A DNA stretch of 64,000 nt from Halalkalibacter krulwichiae. GTDB taxonomy: Bacteria; Bacillota; Bacilli; Bacillales; Bacillaceae_D. The notes under the pieces were generated by a model that was given only the letters and a program-made list of their open reading frames with translations, did no database searches and was not told the DNA's origin. Shown here one piece after another: positions 57,229-64,000 of the stretch. The DNA lies in NCBI RefSeq assembly GCF_002109385.1, contig NZ_CP020814.1, positions 2,813,501-2,877,500 on the forward strand. The letters are read 5' to 3'. The position numbers and the translations under genes were made by a program. Numbering within the stretch: position 1 is the stretch's first letter; each line of letters starts with the position of its first letter.

Positions 57229-57294
57229 GGATGAGGCTGGGATATAACTTAACTTAACTAAAACTCTTCTTTTCCCGGTTTCATCCTATTTTTT
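57229..57294 (+). terminator. terminator after the frameshifted yjcZ paralogue
   Basis: GGATGAGGCTGGGA (57229-57242) pairs fully (with G-U pairs) with TCCCGGTTTCATCC (57273-57286), then TATTTTTT. The core GAGGCTGGGA reminds me of a hairpin sequence repeated in many Bacilli genomes. The rest of 57222-57495 holds only the deoD promoter. Confidence 0.75.
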
Positions 57295-57428
57295 CTAACA
57301 TGTGCTTACTCTATTTTAATAGGCATCAGAAACAGAAGAAAGTAAAATTTATTATTCCCTCCATACATAAAACAGAGCAACTACTTTTGACAAGATTCGA
57401 TACAAAAAAAACTCATCGACTCATTAAT

Positions 57429-57456
57429 TTGAGATCACAAATGATTATGTTATAGT
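57429..57456 (+). promoter_or_regulatory. extended -10 SigA promoter of deoD
   Basis: TTGAGA (57429-57434), spacer of 16, and TATAGT (57451-57456) with an upstream TGT, that is TGn immediately before the -10. Confidence 0.65.
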
Positions 57457-57495
57457 AATAACTGATAAAGATAACGAAACTTAGGAGGGCACTTA

Positions 57496-58197
57496 ATGAG
57501 CGTACATATTGGTGCAAAACAAGGCGACATAGCAGAAACAATTCTTCTCCCTGGAGACCCATTACGAGCAAAATATATAGCTGAGACTTTCTTAGAAGGT
57601 GCTGTTTGTTACAATGAGGTTAGAGGAATGTTAGGTTTTACAGGTACTTTTCAAGGCAAACGAATCTCTGTTCAAGGTACAGGTATGGGTGTTCCCTCAA
57701 TATCGATTTACATTAATGAATTAATGCAAGAATATAATGTTCAAAACCTGATTCGCGTCGGTACTTGTGGAGCTATTCAAAAAGACGTCAAAGTAAGAGA
57801 TGTCATTCTTGCAATGAGTGCTTCGACTGATTCGCAAATGAACCGTTTAACATTTGGCGGAGTTGACTATGCTCCTACAGCAAATTTTGACTTACTAAGA
57901 AAAGCGTACGATGTTGGTGTTGAAAAGGGGTTAAATTTAAAAGTAGGAAATGTCTTTACAGCCGATATGTTTTATAATGATAATTCAGAGCTTGAAAAAT
58001 GGGCTAAATATGGAATATTGGCAGTTGAGATGGAAACAGCAGCCCTTTATACAATTGCCGCAAAATTTGGTAGAAATGCATTGTCTGTCTTAACCGTAAG
58101 TGATCATATTTTAACAGGTGAAGAAACAACCTCAGAGGAACGTCAAACTACATTTAGTGATATGATGGAAGTTGCTCTAGAAGCCGTAACGAAATAA
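57496..58197 (+). CDS. deoD: purine-nucleoside phosphorylase, DeoD type
   Basis: A 233-aa hexameric-type phosphorylase that cleaves purine nucleosides to base and pentose-1-phosphate. The pattern [19 protein letters not shown], the phosphate-binding [16 protein letters not shown] and the active-site [10 protein letters not shown] with SDHILTGE are present. AGGAGGGCACTTA precedes ATG. Single gene with its own promoter and terminator. Confidence 0.96.
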   Translation: MSVHIGAKQGDIAETILLPGDPLRAKYIAETFLEGAVCYNEVRGMLGFTGTFQGKRISVQGTGMGVPSISIYINELMQEYNVQNLIRVGTCGAIQKDVKVRDVILAMSASTDSQMNRLTFGGVDYAPTANFDLLRKAYDVGVEKGLNLKVGNVFTADMFYNDNSELEKWAKYGILAVEMETAALYTIAAKFGRNALSVLTVSDHILTGEETTSEERQTTFSDMMEVALEAVTK

Positions 58198-58201
58198 TTG
58201 A

Positions 58202-58229
58202 AAAAGACACCGTAATTGGTGTCTTTTGT
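58202..58229. terminator. bidirectional terminator between deoD and the lyase gene
   Basis: AAAAAGACACC and GGTGTCTTTT arms around a short loop. Confidence 0.82.
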
Positions 58230-58290
58230 CACTAAATATAAAACCTAACAGTAATTTAACTAGATTTCATCAAACGTAAAAGAGCATCTA

Positions 58291-59247
58291 TTAGCCTAGC
58301 TTTTCTTGAGAAGCGGGCTTTACGTGTAATTCTGAGCACGGTCCTGCTTGCAACATGTAGCTGCCACCATCATGACCTATTATTTGTTTAACTCCTTTAG
58401 CCACTTCAATCATTTGTCCTAAATCAATTCCTGTTTCTATCCCCATCTCATGAAATGAGTGCACTAAGTCCTCAGAAGCGATATTCCCTGATGCACCAGG
58501 TGCGTATGGGCAACCTCCTAATCCCGCAATTGAACTATCAAAATGAATGACACCTTGTTGAAGTGCAGCAACAGCATTTGCTAATGCCATCCCTCTTGTA
58601 TTGTGAAGATGCATAGAAAAAGTCATCATAGAAAATTGTTCTTTTAATTGACCTAGAATAGAGTGAACTTGAACAGGATTAGCCATACCTGTTGTATCTG
58701 CTAATGATACTTCGTCAATTCCCATCTTAATGTAACGATTTAATATAGAAGCAAGTCTACTTACTGGTACTTCACCTTCATATGGACAGCCAAAAGCTAC
58801 AGAAATTGATCCGCCGACTTTCACGCCTCTTTTAGTCGCAACTTCAATAATTGGCTCAAGTTTGTTCTGTGCTTCTTCACTTGTACTGTTTGCATTTGAA
58901 AGACTGTGAGAATCTGTAGCAGATAGCATAAGTTTAAGCTTCTTAATCCCAGCATCAATTGCACGTTCCGCTCCTTTCACATTAGGAACTAGTGCTCTTA
59001 ATTTAATATCAGTTAAATCTTGAGATCGTCTTACAACTTCCTCTGCATCCTTCAGTTGCGGAATAGCTTTCGGATGAACAAATGACGTAATCTCCATCGA
59101 TTTAACACCTGTACTTGCTAATTTTCTAATAATATTTAGCTTTGTTTCTGTCGGAATCCACTCCGTCTCGGCTTGGAAGCCATCGCGTGGAGCCACTTCA
59201 CATATTTCTACTTTCTTAGGTATAAGCAGTTGATTATGATTCGCCAT
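58291..59247 (-). CDS. HMG-CoA lyase family enzyme
   Basis: A 318-aa TIM-barrel lyase. Motifs of the HMG-CoA lyase/DRE-TIM family: EICEVAPRDGFQAE (metal site), the cysteine-containing SVAFGCPYEGE and IAGLGGCPYAPGASGN, and HLHNTRG. These split hydroxyacyl-CoAs such as 3-hydroxy-3-methylglutaryl-CoA or citramalyl-CoA to acetyl-CoA plus an oxo-acid. The start ATG overlaps the stop of the CoA-transferase gene (TAATG), so the two are coupled, which favours a joint pathway of activating an acid to a CoA ester and then cleaving it. The exact substrate is not known. Confidence 0.86.
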   Translation of the reverse strand: MANHNQLLIPKKVEICEVAPRDGFQAETEWIPTETKLNIIRKLASTGVKSMEITSFVHPKAIPQLKDAEEVVRRSQDLTDIKLRALVPNVKGAERAIDAGIKKLKLMLSATDSHSLSNANSTSEEAQNKLEPIIEVATKRGVKVGGSISVAFGCPYEGEVPVSRLASILNRYIKMGIDEVSLADTTGMANPVQVHSILGQLKEQFSMMTFSMHLHNTRGMALANAVAALQQGVIHFDSSIAGLGGCPYAPGASGNIASEDLVHSFHEMGIETGIDLGQMIEVAKGVKQIIGHDGGSYMLQAGPCSELHVKPASQEKLG

Positions 59248-60452
59248 TATATGATTCCCTTCTCTTTAAGATTTGCTACCTCTTCAGAAGTTAAGCCTAA
59301 ATCCAACAATACTTCTTCATTATGTTCTCCAAGCTCTGGTGCCCGATGGCGGATAGCTCCAGGTGTTTTTGAAAACTTCGGAACTACTCCTGGTACTTTA
59401 ATTTTCCCTAAACGTGGATGTTCCACTTCGACAATATTTTCACGTGCTTTGTATTGTGGATCATTAAAGATGTCTTCTATTGTAAGAATTGGACTGACTG
59501 GAACCCCATATGAGTCTAGCTTCTCTTGTAAATCTTTCTGTGAAAATTGTTTAATCCAGCTTGATACAATTCCTTGAACTTCATCATCATTCTTTAATCG
59601 CTCAGAGTTTGTGTAATAACGATCATCCTCTAACATATCCATCCTATCCATAGCTTCAGCTAAGCGATTGAACGTGGAATCTGTGCTGCATACAAGTACA
59701 ACAAATTTGCCGTCTTTCGTTTCATATGTGCCTGCTGGACTTGAGTGGCCGGCTAACCCCGGACTTCTTTCTCGCACTTTTCCATTTTGATCGTACTCGG
59801 CTACTAAGAACTCTAACATACGGAAGATCGATTCATATAAACCCATCTCAACCACTTGACCTTCTTCATCTTTATTAAATTCTTGCCCATATAGTGCACT
59901 TACTGTAGCAAAAGCAAGATATACACCTGTAATATAATCTAGTAAGGAGTAAGATGGACTTACAGGAGCACGGTCTGGATATCCTTGAATAGCAGTATGT
60001 CCACTAAAAGCGGTACAAGGTGTCCCGAAACCCGCTTTTTCACGATAAGGTCCCGTTTGTCCATAACCAGAACATCTTGTCATAATTAATTTAGGATTCA
60101 CTTTTTTTAACTCTTCGTACCCAAGACCCCATTTTTCCAAAGTACCCGGTCGGAAGTTTTCAATCAATACATCTACTTTTGCAATTAACTTTAAAAATAT
60201 AGCCTTTCCTTCATCTGAACGAATATCTAAAGTTACTGATTTTTTGTTTCGCGCTAAACCAGGCCACCTTAATGGTTCAGTTCCTTTCCATGGACCTACT
60301 GTGCGAAGTGTATCCCCCTTGCCAGGTAATTCAACCTTTGTCACCTCCGCACCTAAATCTGCCAGTAAAGTTGCCCCAAACGGAGCTGCAATCATTGTAG
60401 AAATATCCAAAATTTTAACACCAGTTAAAGGACCAAATTTCATTTGATTCAT
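59247..60452 (-). CDS. CaiB/BaiF-family (class III) CoA-transferase
   Basis: A 401-aa CoA-transferase. It opens LTGVKILDISTMIAAPF, has the pattern LIENFRPGTLEKWGLGYEEL, and the catalytic aspartate is expected in SYSLLDYITGVYLAF. It transfers CoA between acids; with the coupled lyase a substrate such as a branched hydroxydicarboxylate is plausible. ATG 60452 is used over GTG 60461, which is too close to GGGAAG. Second gene of the gntR operon. Confidence 0.88.
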   Translation of the reverse strand: MNQMKFGPLTGVKILDISTMIAAPFGATLLADLGAEVTKVELPGKGDTLRTVGPWKGTEPLRWPGLARNKKSVTLDIRSDEGKAIFLKLIAKVDVLIENFRPGTLEKWGLGYEELKKVNPKLIMTRCSGYGQTGPYREKAGFGTPCTAFSGHTAIQGYPDRAPVSPSYSLLDYITGVYLAFATVSALYGQEFNKDEEGQVVEMGLYESIFRMLEFLVAEYDQNGKVRERSPGLAGHSSPAGTYETKDGKFVVLVCSTDSTFNRLAEAMDRMDMLEDDRYYTNSERLKNDDEVQGIVSSWIKQFSQKDLQEKLDSYGVPVSPILTIEDIFNDPQYKARENIVEVEHPRLGKIKVPGVVPKFSKTPGAIRHRAPELGEHNEEVLLDLGLTSEEVANLKEKGII

Positions 60453-60473
60453 CTCTCTCACTTCCCATTCTAG

Positions 60474-61181
60474 TTATTTACTCTCTCCTAATACATGTTG
60501 CCTAATGTGATTTAAGTGAACTAAACAAGCGTTGATTGCCTCTTGTGAATCTCTTCTTTTAATTGCATCTAAAATAGCTCGATGCTCCCTTAAAGATGCT
60601 AGATAACGAGATTCATTATTTAACGTTTGTTTCCTAACTTGTCTAATCATATTTAAATTTGACTCCATCATTGATACAAAAACAAAGTTTTGAGTTGCCT
60701 CTGCTAAAGCTAAGTGAAAACTACTATCAGCTTCGACATGGTCTTTCGGATGCTTTAATTTTTCTTCCATCTTCTCCATTACCTTTTCAAGTTTGGCAAT
60801 GTTCTCCGGAGTTGCTCTTTTGGAAGCAAGTTCAGCAATTTTAGGCTCAAGCGCTTCTCTCGCTTCTAAAAAGTAAATAATGGCTGTTTTCTCAATCATA
60901 TCAACTGTATTAAATTGATATTTCACCGTCAGCTTTTGGTCTACTCTCTGAATAAACCTTCCACCACCTGGTTTTGAAATAATAACTCCTTCTGACTCCA
61001 AAACCCTGCATGCTTCTCTTAATGATGTTCTGCTGCAACCAAGAATCTCAGCAAGCTTTCGTTCAGCAGGAAGTCGATCACCTGGTTGTAACTTCCCTTC
61101 CTCTATTAACTGCAACAGTTGATGAACAATCTTTTCATAAAGCCTTTCATTTTTTACAGAAGAAAAAGGTGATTTTTCCAT
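60474..61181 (-). CDS. GntR-family (FadR/FCD subfamily) transcriptional regulator
   Basis: A 235-aa regulator: winged helix (about 12-80, with KLQPGDRLPAERKLAEILGC and SRTSLREACRVLESEGVI) and a C-terminal all-helical FCD ligand domain (about 95-225, with FHLALAEATQN and a final LREHRAILDAI/VHLNHI histidine, expected metal ligands). AGGAGAGCAAACT precedes ATG. It is the first gene of the operon with the CoA-transferase and lyase genes, so it probably senses their substrate. An inverted repeat lies in its own promoter region. Confidence 0.92.
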   Translation of the reverse strand: MEKSPFSSVKNERLYEKIVHQLLQLIEEGKLQPGDRLPAERKLAEILGCSRTSLREACRVLESEGVIISKPGGGRFIQRVDQKLTVKYQFNTVDMIEKTAIIYFLEAREALEPKIAELASKRATPENIAKLEKVMEKMEEKLKHPKDHVEADSSFHLALAEATQNFVFVSMMESNLNMIRQVRKQTLNNESRYLASLREHRAILDAIKRRDSQEAINACLVHLNHIRQHVLGESK

Positions 61182-61204
61182 AGTTTGCTCTCCTAATGAG
61201 AATC

Positions 61205-61221
61205 GGACTATTGATTAGTCC
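61205..61221. promoter_or_regulatory. candidate operator for the GntR regulator
   Basis: GGACTA and TAGTCC separated by five bases, about +12 to +28 from the predicted start of transcription, so placed for autorepression. Confidence 0.5.
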
Positions 61222-61238
61222 AATTTGTATTTAACTAA

Positions 61239-61267
61239 ATTATATGACTTTAAGCGATTACAGTCAA
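61239..61267 (-). promoter_or_regulatory. strong SigA promoter of the gntR operon
   Basis: On the minus strand TTGACT (61267-61262) and TATAAT (61244-61239), spacer 17. Confidence 0.75.
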
Positions 61268-61365
61268 TACAAACACTTCATTTTTCCGATAATTTAAATA
61301 AAACCTCTTTTACACGCTCATAAGATTTTAATAACAACAAAAATTACGGAAAAAGCTAAATAAAA

Positions 61366-61394
61366 AACACCCACTTGACAATGAAAGTGAATGT
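61366..61394 (-). terminator. terminator of aroD
   Basis: AACA-t-TCACTT with AAGTG-g-GTGTT on the minus strand, then TTTTTATTT. Confidence 0.65.
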
Positions 61395-61420
61395 TTCTAT
61401 CTTATATAGTGATTATGCAG

Positions 61421-62206
61421 TTAGTTTGTTGCCCTCTTAATAATATTAATTACCTGTCTTAAATCATCAACTGGAATTTGACCTGGAGCTGAACTGTTTT
61501 GTCCTACTCCAAATGTAATAGTAGAGCCAAACACAAAGCCAAACATCCTCGTAATCGCCCCGTATTTCCCCATAGAAATCGTAACTAAAGGAAGGGTAGT
61601 TGATTTTGCAGCTTCTTGTGTTACTTGCATAAGCAACATGACATCATCTAGACTTTGAGACATGACGGCAAGCTTAACGAGATCAGCACTATTTTCTTTT
61701 GCAGCAATACATTTATCCATTAAAACCGTAGCTTCGGGTGTACGTTCAAAATTATGATAAGATAAAATTAATCGTACATTGTATTTATTCGTTTGTTCCC
61801 TAACAAAATGAATGTCCTCTTTCTTATTAACTAACTCATAGTCAACGATATCTAGGTTACCAGTCGCACATAGATTTACGATAAGTTCTAATTTCTTTTC
61901 TTCTGAAAGTGGGATTGGATTTCCACCTTCTTTTGTAGAACGTATAGTAAATAAAATGGGAAGATCGTTAACGTATGATCGAATAGTTGATAGTGCTTCT
62001 ATCATTTTTTTTGTATCATGTAAATCTTCAAAAAAATCGGCACGCCATTCTACTAAATCTGGTTTCTTCTGTAATGAAACTTCTAATTCTTTTATTATTT
62101 CCGTTTTATTTGTTCCAACTAATGGAATACAGATCTGCGCATTCCCATCACCTAGCTCAATCCCTCTTACCTTTACTGCTTTCCGACTTTCTATTGCTCC
62201 GCTCAT
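61421..62206 (-). CDS. aroD: 3-dehydroquinate dehydratase, type I
   Basis: A 261-aa Schiff-base enzyme that converts 3-dehydroquinate to 3-dehydroshikimate. Motifs: LVEWRADFFED, the catalytic histidine in LSYHNFERTP and the Schiff-base lysine in LVKLAVMSQ, with a C-terminal AITRMFGFVFGS. ATG 62206 follows AGAGGGGATTATGAG; the 29 upstream residues of the frame are not needed. It lies beside a ThDP enzyme and the GntR operon rather than in an aro operon, so a catabolic (quinate/shikimate) role is possible, although shikimate biosynthesis is the default. Confidence 0.93.
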   Translation of the reverse strand: MSGAIESRKAVKVRGIELGDGNAQICIPLVGTNKTEIIKELEVSLQKKPDLVEWRADFFEDLHDTKKMIEALSTIRSYVNDLPILFTIRSTKEGGNPIPLSEEKKLELIVNLCATGNLDIVDYELVNKKEDIHFVREQTNKYNVRLILSYHNFERTPEATVLMDKCIAAKENSADLVKLAVMSQSLDDVMLLMQVTQEAAKSTTLPLVTISMGKYGAITRMFGFVFGSTITFGVGQNSSAPGQIPVDDLRQVINIIKRATN

Positions 62207-62367
62207 CTCATAATCCCCTCTGAAAACCACCTTTAATTTTCTAAATAATGAAATAGTTCCTCTAATCATAGCGGAATTCACCTTCTCGAGCAACCTTATA
62301 AATCTTACTTCTCTTATATAATTTGTATACCCCTACACTTTCACGCTTTTATGCTTTTAATGAATAA

Positions 62368-62396
62368 AGTATACTTGACAAAAAACTGAATTACAA
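62368..62396 (-). promoter_or_regulatory. candidate SigA promoter of aroD
   Basis: On the minus strand TTGTAA (62396-62391) and TATACT (62373-62368), spacer 17. The 335-base gap between aroD and the ThDP gene also contains the latter's terminator and otherwise only AT-rich leader. Confidence 0.5.
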
Positions 62397-62487
62397 CCAT
62401 TTTCTGAATAAAATCAATCTCTTTTCATTCTTATGAACCAGTATGAAAAGGGGCTATACAAATAACTATGTACCTATCATTACATAA

Positions 62488-62522
62488 AAAAAGATAGATT
62501 CCTAATGATCAGAATCTACCTT
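62488..62522 (-). terminator. terminator of the ThDP-enzyme gene
   Basis: AAG-g-TAGATTC and GAATCTA-t-CTT arms on the minus strand, followed by TTTTTTT. Confidence 0.75.
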
Positions 62523-62541
62523 CATCTTTATTCCTACTGTA

Positions 62542-64000
62542 TCAAGTTGTTACATGGTGAACTTTCTTGCCTGGAGAATAAATGTCCATAATATTCCAAT
62601 GTCCTGCTGTCGGTGTCGGGTTGTTAATCATTGGTACGTCAATAACGACTGGCTTATTTAGTGAAATTGCCTTTTCCAATGCCGGTTTGAATTCTTCAGC
62701 AGAATTAACCTTAATGCCTTCAATACCGTATGCTTTTGCAATTGCAGCATAATCAGGAGAATAACTTTCACCATCAATTTCAAATAGCGTACCAAGTGTT
62801 GTGCCGAAGTGTGCTTTTTGTAAACCAGCTATCGTTCCGAAAGCATAGTTATTCATAATGACCCAAATAACAGGAATGTTTTCTTCTTTAGCCGTTGCTA
62901 GTAAAGCAGGATTTTGGCCAAACCCACCATCTCCAACTAATGATAGGACAACTTTGTCAGGTTTAGCAATCTTTGCTCCAAGTGCAGCAGGCGCACCAAA
63001 TCCCATAGTTGCGAAACCGCCTGGTGTTAAAACGGAACCAGGAGTGTAAATTGGAAATTGCTGACCTACTCCATTTTTGTTCCACCCTACATCTGTTGTA
63101 ATGTATGCATCTCTAGGTAAAACTTCGCGCAATTCACTTAAAATGCGTTGCGGTTGCATAGGAAAGGCACTGTCTGTTTCAAATTGACGGTTGTTTTCCT
63201 TAAATTCTGCTCGTTGTTTGGCAATTTCATTTTCAACTGCTTCATTTTTAAAACCTTCAGGGTATAGTTCTTTTGCTACTCTGTTAATCACTTTAAGTGT
63301 TTGTTTCAAATCTGCAACAATACCCATTTCTGCTGGATAGTTTCTACCAATTTCACTAGCATCGATGTCAATATGGATCAATTTCGTATTTGGAATATCA
63401 AATGTATATTCTGGTTCCCATGAACTACTGTCTGCTTCTGCAAAGCGAGTTCCTAAACCAAGAATCCAATCAGCAGTTCTTGTCTTTTCATTAATAAATT
63501 TTGTTCCCCAGAATCCTGTCATTCCAAGTGTAAGGGGATGATCATCTGGAAGAACACCTTTACCCATTAGGGAATGAGCAACTGGAATACGTAAATGGTC
63601 CACTAACTCCTTTAACTCGGCAGTAGCGTTTGCGAGAACTACACCGCCCCCTACATAAATAATAGGATTTCTAGCCTCGACTAATGTTTCAACTACTTTT
63701 TTCGCTGTTACATCATCGATCGATGGTTTTTCTAGTTTCTTAGTGTGATGCTTTACTCTTTCAAATGTACTTTCCTCTACTTCTTTTGAAAATATATCCA
63801 TCGGAACAGAAACAAGTACTGGTCCTGGGTTTCCACTTTCTGCAAGTTGGAATGCTTTTTCGAGTATTTCTGCTATATGTTCTGGTCTCTCTACCCGCCA
63901 AGCACGCTTAACAAAAGGTTTGTATACATCTACTTGAGCAGCATCCGAATGTAAGTTAATTTCTTGGTGAGGGTGCTTACCATAATAATGACTAGGAATA
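62542..64000 (-). CDS. thiamine-diphosphate-dependent enzyme (acetolactate synthase-like), 5' end beyond the window
   Basis: 486 residues of the C-terminal part of a gene that continues past the right edge. The reading frame is open through 64000; ATG 63801 is an internal codon, since upstream codons read GNPGPVLVSVPMDIFS. The central domain (HLRIPVAHSLMGKGVLPDDHP) and the ThDP motif GDGGFGQNPALLATAKEEN ... VIMNN are clear; the N-terminal catalytic glutamate is outside. Acetolactate synthase, glyoxylate carboligase and other ThDP family members look alike here, so the substrate cannot be named. Confidence 0.85.
   Translation of the reverse strand, partial: IPSHYYGKHPHQEINLHSDAAQVDVYKPFVKRAWRVERPEHIAEILEKAFQLAESGNPGPVLVSVPMDIFSKEVEESTFERVKHHTKKLEKPSIDDVTAKKVVETLVEARNPIIYVGGGVVLANATAELKELVDHLRIPVAHSLMGKGVLPDDHPLTLGMTGFWGTKFINEKTRTADWILGLGTRFAEADSSSWEPEYTFDIPNTKLIHIDIDASEIGRNYPAEMGIVADLKQTLKVINRVAKELYPEGFKNEAVENEIAKQRAEFKENNRQFETDSAFPMQPQRILSELREVLPRDAYITTDVGWNKNGVGQQFPIYTPGSVLTPGGFATMGFGAPAALGAKIAKPDKVVLSLVGDGGFGQNPALLATAKEENIPVIWVIMNNYAFGTIAGLQKAHFGTTLGTLFEIDGESYSPDYAAIAKAYGIEGIKVNSAEEFKPALEKAISLNKPVVIDVPMINNPTPTAGHWNIMDIYSPGKKVHHVTT

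Noticed and set aside
61182..62541. Mobile element around the GntR/ThDP cluster
   Set aside because: No transposase, terminal repeats or target duplications were seen, and base composition resembles the neighbours.
63801..64000. ATG 63801 as the start of the ThDP enzyme
   Set aside because: Coding sequence continues in frame to the window edge with family-like residues, so the methionine is internal.

Overview
The window is chromosomal DNA of a low-GC, Gram-positive, endospore-forming Bacillaceae. The evidence is AT-rich sequence, strong AGGAGG-type ribosome sites, frequent GTG/TTG starts, and two long stretches of gene order shared with the Bacillus subtilis ctaC-to-rnjA and ykuQ-to-ykuV regions, seen here in inverted orientation. 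Two sodium-type BCCT transporters, an extracytoplasmic dihaem cytochrome c and many acidic lipoproteins would suit an alkaliphilic or halotolerant Bacillus relative, but that is inference. No rRNA, tRNA, CRISPR array, prophage or insertion sequence was seen.

Layout. 1-15400: haem-A/cytochrome oxidase genes (ctaC end, ctaB, ctaA), pyruvate carboxylase, then the yla block (ylaN, glutaminase, phoH/ylaK, ylaI, ylaH, typA, ylaF) and the suhB-like phosphatase, with ftsW missing from its usual place between ylaN and pyc. 15650-19600: yktB, a four-copy tandem terminator repeat, yktA, a frameshifted nitronate monooxygenase, arginine decarboxylase speA and the SR1 small RNA with its peptide SR1P. 19740-26135: accessory genes: GAF protein, M23-peptidase and polysaccharide-deacetylase lipoproteins, FUSC exporter, BCCT transporter, thioredoxin-like lipoprotein. 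26298-35583: the pdhABCD operon, ykyA, a YjcZ-type peptide, def, rpoY and rnjA. 35608-38938: dihaem cytochrome and a PGRP-type amidase with three peptidoglycan-binding repeats. 39040-44871: ykuV, ykuU, ykuT, ykuS and the acetylated diaminopimelate operon dapH - class III aminotransferase - dapL. 44981-57500: AEC permease, isocitrate lyase, second BCCT, second MscS, several tiny genes, Ku/LigD end joining, nitroreductase, stand-alone EutH. 57496-64000: deoD, then a GntR-controlled CoA-transferase/lyase operon, aroD and the larger part of a ThDP enzyme.

How it fits together. Central carbon metabolism dominates: pyruvate is sent to acetyl-CoA (PDH) or oxaloacetate (PYC), with isocitrate lyase for two-carbon growth. 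ctaA/ctaB supply haem for the oxidase. dapH/aminotransferase/dapL feed lysine and peptidoglycan. Small genes of sporulating Bacilli are common.

The most useful caution is that four genes (a beta-hydroxyacid dehydrogenase, a nitronate monooxygenase, ligD and a yjcZ paralogue) each carry a minus-one frameshift that is repaired by adding one base to a run of C on the + strand. That pattern points to homopolymer under-calling rather than real gene decay and should be settled before any biology is drawn from it. I did not find a convincing wholly new system. The best leads are the tandem terminator array, the class III aminotransferase inside the DAP operon, the dihaem cytochrome, and the GntR/CoA-transferase/lyase/AroD/ThDP cluster.
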